Shown piece after piece: positions 20,101-27,787 of a stretch of 30,350 bases of DNA; the first letter of the stretch is position 1, and every line of letters starts with the position of its first letter. The translations under genes were made by a program, and so were the position numbers. A model generated the notes under the pieces. It was not told the origin of the DNA. It made no database searches and was given only the letters and a program-made list of their open reading frames with translations. The stretch is from Hydnum rufescens UP504 (Eukaryota; Basidiomycota; Agaricomycetes; Cantharellales; Hydnaceae), in the NCBI GenBank assembly GCA_014904985.1, contig MU129151.1, positions 51,994-82,343 of the forward strand. Reading direction: 5' to 3'.

Positions 20101-21660
20101 AGTCCTACATCCACCCATGGAAGGTAGGTGACATCCACTTACTTCCTATTTCATCAACCCCACCCAATGATATATCAGACAGCACCCATACATCAAACTG
20201 GGAGGTACCCAGGCTTACATGCTACATTGTTGATGATATTGAAAACAATGTATCACCTGGCACAGTGGGGATAGGCTCACATCCTACATTGTGAATACCA
20301 CCCATTGATGTATCAACCTGTGACCCTACATGAAATTGTAGGAGAAGCTGCCCACCAGCTATGTGATGGTGAATGCCACCAAAAATGGATCAACAAGCAA
20401 TCAGACAAACTCAAAAGGGAGCCCACATTCTTGATTGCCAATGTTATCCAGTGATGCATCAGCCAGGGATGGTGCATCAAGGTGGAGAGCCACACTTACA
20501 TCCTATGTTATCAATGTCATCAAACCATCCACTACCTGTCAGTGACCACATCAAATTGGAAGATATCTAAACATACAGACTGCAATGTCAATGGAACCAA
20601 ACAATGCATGAGCTATCACCAAAGGACCACAGATCAAATTGTGAGAGAACTGGACTTACTGCCTACATTGTCCATAACAGAGGAAGAAATATCAGCCCAT
20701 ACACACATCAAATTGCAAGATATACTGACTTTCTACAGTGTCCATCATCAATCATCCAATGACAGATCAGCTAGTAACCATGTGCCAACTCATAGGAATT
20801 CCCAACTTACATACTATATTGTCCATGTCATCAAATGATGTATCAGCCAGTAACCACCCATGAATACTTGGAAATATGAACATACTTCCTATTTTATTGA
20901 TCCCACCAGTGATGTATCAGCTGAGGACCTGATATTGAATCCACACTCACATACTATATAGTGAATGTCATCAAAATATTTGTCAGTTAGCACCCATGCA
21001 TTGAATTCCAAGACATCTGGACATACATCCTATGGTGTTAATGCCACCAAAAGATAGGTAGTCACTAATCATACATCAAATAACATGGGAAGCCAACCCA
21101 CATTCTGTGTTCATCCCACCAAAAGTTCTATAAACTCATGACCACATATCAAGATGTGAGGTGCAGTCTTACCTCCTACATTGTTCACATGATCAAGGGA
21201 TATATCAGCTGGCCATGGTGCAGATCCAAAGGTGAGAAATGCATACTCACACACTATGTTTCCATGCCACCCAAAGATGTAAACACAGTAATCCCACATC
21301 AAATTCTAAGAGGTGAAAACTCACCCCCTGTATTGCAGATTCCACCAGAAGTTGTATCAGGGAACAGCCATGCATGAAATGATGGGAGCTCCAGACTCAC
21401 ATACTGTTCCCAATGACATCAAAAAATGTATCAGGCAGCTACCATCTATCACAGTGTTGGAGATTCAGACTGACCAACTGCATTGTCAATGCCACAAAGA
21501 GATATGTAAGCCAGTGATCATGGAACAAATTTTAGTGCCTGCTGCCATACCTCCTATGTTGTCAATGCCATCCAATGAACCAATGATGTCACAACCAGTT
21601 ACCACATTTACAGCATATGATACAATCAGTACATTGCTCACAAGTGACAGAGTCACTCAC
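17185..21660 (-). repeat. array of ~58 spliceosomal introns separated by 3-nt exons
   Basis: Units average 76 bp (range 62-83). On the minus strand each reads donor (mostly GTAAGT, with GTGAGT, GTATGT, GTAAGC, GTGGGC, GTCAGT), a CTGAT/CTAAT-like branch, then (T/C)AG, three bases, next donor. Triplets start at 21551, 21475, 21401, 21325, 21251, 21173, 21102, 21027, 20951, 20886, 20811, 20730, 20660, 20577, 20500, 20427, 20356, 20281, 20219, 20143, 20067, 19992, 19916, 19840, 19765, 19689, 19617, 19540, 19464, 19388, 19318, 19247, 19170, 19094, 19017, 18941 (donor lost), 18868, 18791, 18715, 18639, 18563, 18487, 18411, 18335, 18259, 18183, 18107, 18030, 17954, 17878, 17801, 17725, 17649, 17573, 17497, 17421, 17342, 17266. 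By eye, donor GT and +5 G are kept in 57 of 58 units and acceptor AG in all, although old units differ widely elsewhere. No triplet is a stop codon. The first ones translate as E, L, Y, G, C, E, N, D, Y, E, Y, K, A, S, D, N, L. Alternative: a satellite that merely resembles introns. Confidence 0.85.
17560..18990 (-). repeat. young, homogenised block of the 76-bp array
   Basis: About 18 units nearly identical over their intron part (GAATCAGCAAGGCACAATGC core). The triplet between acceptor and donor differs from unit to unit: TTT, TTT, CCT, CAT, CCT, GGT, then GAT, CGC, CTT, GCT, CGT, GGT, and so on (minus strand). A second, milder variable site (TGA, TTC or GGA on the plus strand) lies 7-9 bases inside the intron's 3' end. 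The unit at 18941 has lost four bases of its donor. Confidence 0.9.
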
Positions 21661-21819
21661 CATGAGAATCCTGAACCTGCTATCTGCACGTAACTGGGTT
21701 TCTTCATCTTCCCCAGGTCCGGGGGTCCTGGTCATGATGTTCCCTGAACATAGTCAAATTGTACCATTATCTCATTGATACAGCTTGAGACAGGACCTTC
21801 AGCTCCACCATCAAGGACA

Positions 21820-21875
21820 CTACAAAATAATCAAGGCTATCAATCACTATCAATCCATGGAACATCCACACTCAC
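21820..21875 (-). other. predicted spliceosomal intron (56 nt)
   Basis: Donor GTGAGT, branch-like TTGAT, acceptor TTTTGTAG. It joins H-V-L-E-R to V-L-D-G-G-A-E in one frame. Confidence 0.75.
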
Positions 21876-21967
21876 CGTTCTAAAACATGTATGGTATGAA
21901 CCCGACAATTTCTTTTCCAAACCGTGAGCTCAAGCAATGATCTCTGGGTACCAGGTGGAAGTGCATC

Positions 21968-21969
21968 TA
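21968..21969. repeat. Tc1 TA target duplication, left
   Basis: TA immediately outside the left terminal repeat, with a matching TA at 23575-23576. Removing element plus one TA rejoins the gene frame (T-T-I-D-A-L-P-P). Confidence 0.85.
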
Positions 21970-22178
21970 CAGTGACCCACAAAACTGTTGCAATGTTTGC
22001 CACTTTTGACCTTCTTTGGTTATTCCTCCCCAGTCAGGCCTTCAAAAAATTTGGAAAATATGTCCAAGATATGTATGCTTCTTGTCTACATATGTGCCAA
22101 ATTTCATGGCAATCCATTAACATTTGACAGAGATATGCCCTCAACAAGTCACCTATGTCATTGCAACAGTTTTGTGGC
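21970..22178 (+). repeat. Tc1 left terminal inverted repeat
   Basis: About 209 bp. It begins CAGTGACCCACAAAACTGTT and ends with an inverted copy of the same motif (ATTGCAACAGTTTTGTGGC, 22160-22178), so each terminal repeat holds two oppositely oriented candidate transposase sites. Confidence 0.88.
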
Positions 22179-22318
22179 TGACCTTTCAGATCAGAGAAAC
22201 ATGACATTACTGTCATGTGACATTGTTTATACCCAAAGGTACAAACACAGCCAAATAAATAAACATCGGAAAAGCATAAATACCAGCAGTCCCAAGGCTA
22301 TATGCCCCCCAATCAACC

Positions 22319-23334
22319 ATGCGTGCTTTATCAAATGCACAACTTGACAATGTCCTTCATCTCATTGACTCCAAGCACTCTGCCCACAAAATCTCCTCCA
22401 TTACTGGTCTCCACACTTCTACTATCACCCATGTCTGGTCCAAACATCGCCCCCATGTTTCCAAGTCCTCTGGTGGTCGTCCATCAAAGCTTTCCCCCCA
22501 CTGATGTCTGCCATGCCATCCGTCTTATCCACACTGGGAAGGCTACCACTGCCACCCAAGTTGCCCATTCCCTCCAATCCATCACCAACCAGTCACTCTC
22601 CAATGAAACAGTCCGCCGCCATCTGAAGAGTGCTGGTTTAAAGGCTGTGGTGAAGAAGAAACGTCCCCTGCTCTCCCAGCGCCACAAGCGTGAGACTGGA
22701 CTTTGCCCTAAGCCATAAGGACTGGACTGTGGATGACTGGAAGTGTGTTGTGTGGTCTGATGAGACCAAAATTAATCGCCTGGGCTCTGATGGGTGAAAA
22801 TGGGTGTGGAAAAAGGCTGGGGAGGGCCTCTCTGATCGTCTGGTGGAAGGGACTCTGAAGTTTGGTGGTGGTTCCTTGATGATGTGGGGGTGTATGACAT
22901 GGGAGGGGCCTGGATATGCATGCAAGATTGATGGCAAGATGGATGCCAACCTCTACTGCCAAATTCTGGAGGATGAACTCCAAGGATCCCTCGAATTTTA
23001 CAACAAATCACCTGGCGATGTGGTTTTCCAGCAGGACAATGACCCCAAACACACCAGCAAAATGGCCCAAGCCTGGTTCAAAGACCATGGTTTCAATGTC
23101 ATGAAGTGGCCTGCCCAGTCCCCAGACCTCAATCCAATTGAACACCTCTGGCATCACATCAAAACAAAGCTTGGAGGATATGAAGAACCCCCCAAAGGCA
23201 TCCATGAGCTATGGGAGCGAGTAGAGGCAGAGTGGGAGAAGATTGAAGCAGGGGTGTGTCAAAATTTGATAGAAAGTATGCCTAGGAGGGTGGAAGCAGT
23301 GTGGAAGGCAAAGGGGGGGTACACAAAATACTGA
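22319..23334 (+). pseudogene. Tc1 transposase, frameshifted
   Basis: ATG at 22319 opens an N-terminal paired-like helix-turn-helix region (M-R-A-L-S-N-A-Q-L-D). An extra C in the C-run at 22494-22499 shifts frame. A second HTH part (N-E-T-V-R-R-H-L-K) follows, then about two bases are missing near 22690. A TGA at 22795 stands where Arg is expected (D-G-x-K-W-V-W). Catalytic D residues are in V-W-S-D-E-T-K and Q-Q-D-N-D-P-K-H-T-S, and E is in S-P-D-L-N-P-I-E-H-L-W, 34 residues after the second D. The frame ends at the TGA at 23332-23334. The C-terminal catalytic part is intact, but the full protein is not encoded. Confidence 0.92.
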
Positions 23335-23364
23335 ACTGTAATGATTTGTGTCACAATTTCATGT

Positions 23365-23574
23365 GCCACAAAACCGTTGCAATGATATAGGTGGCTTGTT
23401 AAGGGCATATCTCTGTCAAATATTGATGGATTGCTGTGAAATTTGGCACATGTGTAGCCAAGAAGCATATACATCTTGAACATATTTTTTCAAATTTTTT
23501 AAATGGCTGGTTGGGGAGGTATAAACAAAGAGAGTCAAAAGTGGCAAACATTGCAACGGTTTTGTGGGTCACTG
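23365..23574 (-). repeat. Tc1 right terminal inverted repeat
   Basis: About 210 bp, complementary to 21970-22178, again with an outer and an inner oppositely oriented ACAAAACCGTTGCAAT motif. Confidence 0.88.
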
Positions 23575-23576
23575 TA
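23575..23576. repeat. Tc1 TA target duplication, right
   Basis: TA after the terminal CACTG, partner of 21968-21969. Confidence 0.85.
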
Positions 23577-23891
23577 TAGTGGTTTGAAGAAGTTGGGTGC
23601 ACAATGCTACACTCTGCTTGGTATCTTCATCCATGTCTTCAAGTCATAGATTTAATAGCCAAAATCACTCCTCGGATAGAGTATACATACTTCCAACCCC
23701 AGCGAAACCAGCAGGTGGGTACTGTGCCTTCTGAAACTTTGTCTGGAGTCCGTGAACAAATTCAGCCACTTTTTGCTTCACTTCCGGGACACGATCGAGG
23801 AAATCGGATGGGCTGGCAGTAGAGTCGAGAACCGTACTCATCACTTTCGTCTCTCTTCCATCCAACTTTGTGAAGATCCCAATAACAGGCA

Positions 23892-23953
23892 CTTAACGGA
23901 GACATGGGCCAGTGCGTAAAATAGGGTCGAATGCTGCGACTCAGGGACATACC
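23892..23953 (-). other. predicted spliceosomal intron (62 nt)
   Basis: Donor GTATGT, acceptor CGTTAAG. It joins S-T-A-S to V-P-V-I-G-I-F-T-K-L-D, the expected G4 context. Confidence 0.85.
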
Positions 23954-24029
23954 TGATGCTGTGGATTCGGAGAAAAAGCCTGAGTGCAGGAATCCAAAGG
24001 GCCTGTCATTATCCGTTGGAATGCAGAGC

Positions 24030-24078
24030 CTGTAGCAATCGATGAGTCAAAGTATGAGGACGTCATGGGGGAACGCAC
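24030..24078 (-). other. predicted spliceosomal intron (49 nt)
   Basis: Donor GTGCGT, branch-like TTTGACTC, acceptor GCTACAG. It rebuilds a split Trp codon in L-H-A-I-W-L-C-I-P-T-D. Confidence 0.85.
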
Positions 24079-24248
24079 CAAATTGCATGCAACTGCTGTG
24101 AAGGCGAAGCTAACGAGCGCTTTCGAATAAATTTCCAGACGGCCTGGAGCTCCTCGACCCCTCCCGCCTCGAAACCACCAGAGTCGTGGAAAACGAAGTC
24201 AGAGTTTGATACGTAAGTGATTTCGTCATCGATATTGTGGATCCCTCG

Positions 24249-24306
24249 CTAGATGGTATGAAAACATTGAGTAACCAGCATGTATGATTGCTTGGATGAC
24301 TCTTAC
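24249..24306 (-). other. predicted spliceosomal intron (58 nt)
   Basis: Donor GTAAGA, acceptor CCATCTAG. It separates a 30-nt exon (I-K-E-V-P-R-G-S-H-Q) from R-G-I-H-N-I-D-D-E. Confidence 0.8.
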
Positions 24307-24336
24307 TTGATGGGATCCCCTGGGGACTTCCTTGAT

Positions 24337-24399
24337 CTGAGAGAGAAAGGGATGCATTAGACCAGCACCTCTGTTGAGTTGAACATCTGTAGTAATTAC
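24337..24399 (-). other. predicted spliceosomal intron (63 nt)
   Basis: Donor GTAATT, pyrimidine-rich 3' end with acceptor CTCTCAG. It follows the K-R-N-G-K-R codons after the P-loop exon. Confidence 0.75.
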
Positions 24400-24535
24400 A
24401 CGTTTTCCGTTCCGCTTCACTATAGCCGCGCCGGCGGGGCTGTCTGTTAGTCATTCGAGCAGAGTGGTCTTTCCTGCGTTCGCCGGTCCAAGTATGAGGA
24501 CCCTGAAGCGTTTGTTTCTGACCCTGTCTTTGTTG

Positions 24536-24812
24536 GAGAGTTCTTTGTCGGGGACTCCTGTGTCAGGGACTTGTTCGTCGGGGACTTGTTCGTCGGGGAT
24601 TCCTTTGTCGGGGATTCCTTTGTCGGGGACTTCTTTGTCGGGGACTCCTGTGTCGGGGACTTGTTCATCGGGGACTTGTTCATCGGGGACTTTTTTGTCA
24701 GGGATTCCTTTGTCGGGGACTTCTGTGTCAGGGACTCCTGTGTCGGGGACTTGTTCATCGGGGACTTGTTCGTCGGGGGCTTGTTCGTCGGGGGCTTTTT
24801 TGGCGGGGGCTT
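24536..24812 (-). repeat. 15-bp coding minisatellite in the GTPase gene
   Basis: About 18 copies of a GTCGGGGACTTGTTC-like unit (plus strand), coding on the minus strand for pentapeptides such as V-P-D-E-Q, V-P-D-T-G, V-P-D-K-E and I-P-D-K-G. All units keep 15 bp, so the frame is maintained. It forms an acidic, Pro-rich, probably disordered region between the start and the P-loop. Confidence 0.92.
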
Positions 24813-24864
24813 TGTTGGTGAGTTTCTTGGGGAGCTTAACATGCTTGCGGATGGATTTCCACAT

Positions 24865-25189
24865 GATTGATGGAGTAGAGAAAGAGAGAGAAGGGGCGTC
24901 TGCGTATATGAAATGTTGAAATGTCAAATACATCTGTTCAAAATGTCAAAGCCACGCAGCAGGAGCATTCCCGTTAGTGTTGCCGCGACTTGGCTTGGCG
25001 TGGCTTAGACTTGACTTCGGGCGACTCCGCAGGACTTCCGAGAGACTTGACTTATCTCCGAAGTCCAAGCCAAATTTGGGACTTGACTTGACTCTGAGTT
25101 GACTTGAATCCTTTTTTTTGTATACTTATATGCACAATAATGATACCATAGAGCATCTGATATTCCCATGACCTTGCTCAAGTGTAGTA
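24865..25189. repeat. upstream region with GACTTG repeats
   Basis: 5' flank of the GTPase gene. 24990-25110 is a degenerate array of GACTTG/CTTGACTT hexamers with a few CGACTC variants, then a T8 run. No TATA box was placed with confidence. It could be promoter sequence or a small repeat. Confidence 0.5.
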
Positions 25190-25799
25190 TAGCTACACAT
25201 AACATTACTTATCAGTTTGCCATGGTTGCTCATTCAAACAGCCCTGGAAATCACATGTTTCTGCTGTTCCTCACTCACCAGGCTGCTATGCAGCACCTGG
25301 TCTGTACATATTCTAACAGTGGAAGATATAATTATGGTACAGCATGTAGGTACAGTCTATCTTACGAAAACTTAAGATTTAAAAAAAAAACACGCGACCA
25401 GTGCCTACAGGCACTACTCATAAGGGTTTAGACATCTGAGAGGGTAGAGGACACCCTGGATCCCATGCACACCAATTTTGGTGTGCACAGGCTCCGGGTT
25501 GCTTTAAACTTTGCCATCTTGTCCTGATACTTCGTATCTTGACCTGGAGGTGGAGTCCAGGGACTTGGGAAACTTGGCATCCCTTCATGTTGCCACTTGT
25601 CCTGTTCTCATTGGTTTTATTGACCCCAAGAATGGCCAGAACCCCACCCAAACCCCCATAATGTGTGCACAAGTCACGCGAACAGTACCGGCCCTCAAGC
25701 CGGCACTGTTCATGCCACTTTGCCCCCAGGGAAGGTTGGGGACAGGGATGAGAGAGGGAAGGGGCAAATCTTGAGCCCAGATATGGCCAGAGGAGGGTC

Positions 25800-25950
25800 C
25801 TGGATGGCGGAATGGAATTTGGTGAGTAAAAAATCAAAAGTGGGGCAAAAAGAGTAGCTTTGGGCTACTCTTTTTGCCCAAATGTATATAGCAGTGCCAA
25901 GGGACTTACCTTGTCACCACACCCCAGGGTTTCTGGTGTGTGGTGGTGTG
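25800..25950 (-). repeat. hairpin-intron module 8, left copy
   Basis: Minus strand: hairpin B (CACCACACCCCAG with complement, 25916-25950), AAG, donor GTAAGT at 25909, CTATATACATT, hairpin A 25843-25879 (16-bp perfect stem GGGCAAAAAGAGTAGC), acceptor CCATCCAG ending 25800. The intron-like part is 110 nt. The sequence upstream reads open as A-I-A-G-V-E-L-H-W-K-L-P-D-R-N. Confidence 0.8.
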
Positions 25951-27359
25951 TCTTGGACTCGTCGGTGTTGCTGTACGCTGTTTCGATCCGGCAACTTCCA
26001 GTGCAACTCAACACCGGCAATTGCCCGGATCTCAAAGGTGCTGAGGCAGTTGCCTGGTTTCAAAGGCAACTCACCAAAAAAGCCTAAATGAAGTAATCAG
26101 ATAGCCCAATAGGCATTATATAATATACTATAATAACTTTGGATGATGTCCCACTACATAATACAGTGATTCCTATTTAAAAAAATGCCTAAATGCAGAA
26201 ATTGGATGAAGTACATAGAAAAAATAGCCACAGATGGACCCCTGGGCCTGATAAAGTGGAAAACCAGGCCCAGGGCTAATGGTTAGTGCCTGGAACAATG
26301 AGAGGAGTACAAACAGAACTGGAACCACTGGAAATTCCTGAGAAATAAGTGCTGGGAGGATCATTCTGAAATTTGGTACATGATTAGAGACTACCTGGAT
26401 GAAAAACATATCAAAATTTCAGCCAGATTTGTTCAGAGGTTATGGAGATATAAGGCAAACAACCTTTAACATTGAAAATTAATTTACTCCCCCTACAGCC
26501 AAGATATGGACTTGAAATTTTCATGGGGTGTGATCATATACTTGACTAAAAATATGCCAAGAATCAGCTTATTCTGTTTACTTCTAGGCATTCAACTCCC
26601 TTTTCAGGAAAAAAGAGAACAAAAAGCTACCATTAATGCTAAACACTTTAAATTAGGCCCAAAATAGGTGGAATGGGCTTATAATATTATAACCCTGACT
26701 ATATCCAAAAATGGAATGAATTGGATGTGTGGAAGTGGCTGAAATTGAGGGGGAGGGGAGGGGGAGGAAGATCACAAGTGAATTACATAGGATGTAGACC
26801 AGAGATGGCTCTGATACTCTGCCATTGATTTAAGACATATATGGGGAGTGCACATGCCAAATATCAGCCTAACTAGACTCCATTTAGGCAGTGCTCCACA
26901 GGCCTCCCCCCTAAACAACAATTTCCTCCCCAGAACCTTCTATGCATACAATTTCCCTGAAAATGCACACTTGGGTCATCCAAACACATCTATAACATCC
27001 CTCAAATTTCCAGACTTATGACTCAAGTGTCAGAGTCTCCATAATATTTTCAAGTTGCACTAAAATACACCCTCCAGTTGGGACACTTCCAGAGCTCCAA
27101 TTACTCTGATTTTTTGTAGGCCACACCTGGTCACCATTTGAGGCCCAGCCCCAAATTTTCAGCCTGTTCTGAGCACTTTTGACATTGGTCACATGACCAA
27201 GACCTTCCCCTCCCCCTGCTTCACTCAGTGCTCCAATGTGTATGGGCTTTGTTGTCATCTGTAGTAGTAGTATGCAACAGTGTGTGATTCAAATTTCAAG
27301 AGATTCCATGCAATATTCATTAAGTTATTCAAGAAACATTGTAGATCCATTCAATTTGG

Positions 27360-27402
27360 GGTCAGAACTGTGGTATTTCCAGTAAATACCACAGTTTTGA
27401 CC
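27360..27402. repeat. hairpin present only in the left arm
   Basis: 19-bp stem (one mismatch) around a 5-base CCAGT loop, starting GGTCAGAACTGTGG. The right arm lacks about 31 bp here, and this accounts for most of the arm length difference. Confidence 0.85.
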
Positions 27403-27556
27403 AGACTCCTACCCAGTCATCTGTCATGTGTGCCTCATTTCTCCGAGAAACAGCCAAGAAACGAGAAATGAGGCAAACCTGACAGATGACTGGCAAACTA
27501 TGTGTTGTGCTCTATTTGTCCTGGAAAATTTATTGCCTTGAGGAGACCTGGAGGAA

Positions 27557-27787
27557 GTGATCCCCCATCATCATTTCTCTTAACCTTCACATATCCATGT
27601 AATTAGAACCCAATGCCTAGTTTTTCTCTGTATTGCACTGTCACTGTCAGGAGTAAATAAATTAGCCTATGAGCTTGGTTCTCCTTTGCCCCAGTGCAAA
27701 TGGGAATGATTTAGTGGATAATTGATGATCTCCATTGTCACTCAGATATCAATCAATCAGTCAAGCAACATGAGGATAGGAGACCAA
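27557..27787. other. palindrome spacer
   Basis: 231 bp of unique sequence between the arms, with no gene, hairpin or repeat recognised. Such a spacer would be the loop of a transcript folding back on itself. Confidence 0.85.

Larger units (their letters stand above)
21970..23574 (+). mobile_element. Tc1/mariner transposon (Tc1-type), 1605 bp
   Basis: Bounded by CAGTGACCCACAAAAC inverted repeats and TA duplications, with one transposase frame on the plus strand, opposite to its host gene. Terminal repeats are about 210 bp. The transposase remnant has D-D-34-E spacing, which assigns it to the Tc1 group. It splits the fifth exon of the GTPase gene. The two terminal repeats differ at a modest number of sites, so the insertion is older than very recent. 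Confidence 0.95.
16986..24864 (-). pseudogene. P-loop GTPase gene with single-codon exon array
   Basis: Deduced exons in transcript order: 24400-24864, 24307-24336, 24079-24248, 23954-24029, 23577-23891 (split here by the Tc1 element) continuing 21876-21967, 21797-21819, 21661-21743, then about 58 three-nucleotide exons (21553 down to 17266), then 17185-17190 and 16986-17057. The start at 24864 gives M-W-K-S-I-R-K-H; an upstream in-frame ATG at 24933 is the alternative. G1 is G-P-A-N-A-G-K-T (residues ~126-133), G3 lies in F-H-D-S-G-G-F-E-A-G-G, and G4 is F-T-K-L-D. The L-H-A-I-W-x-C-I-P-T-D segment is typical of the Agaricomycete GTPase family I recognise; its cellular role is not established. 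Breaks: TGA at 24451, 23665 and 23644, each fitting Arg (CGA), plus the transposon. The 21744-21796 intron has a weak GTCCTG donor. The join to the array is inferred from phase, not proven. Confidence 0.6.
25190..27556 (+). repeat. 4.9-kb palindrome, left arm
   Basis: 2367 bp that pairs with 27788-30126 almost without change; several short open frames are identical in both arms. It contains small hairpins in series (AGTGCCT stem near 25400, TGCACACCAA stem near 25470, GAACAGT-CCGGC stem near 25680) and hairpin-intron module 8, then ~1.3 kb without a recognised gene. No transposase or target duplication was found at the ends. Confidence 0.95.

Noticed and set aside
17185..21660. CRISPR-like array with short spacers
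   Set aside because: Spacer-like segments are only three bases, flanks diverge gradually, there are no cas genes, and the context is eukaryotic with intron signals.
17185..21660. Plain non-coding satellite
   Set aside because: Conservation is concentrated at donor, branch and acceptor positions while the triplet varies; a neutral satellite should not show that pattern. It remains the null hypothesis until RNA data exist.
1123..24453. TGA reassigned to an amino acid, or programmed readthrough
   Set aside because: TGA also ends the Tc1 transposase frame at 23332-23334, one repeat copy has AGA where its sister has TGA, and CpG decay explains all cases without a new genetic code.
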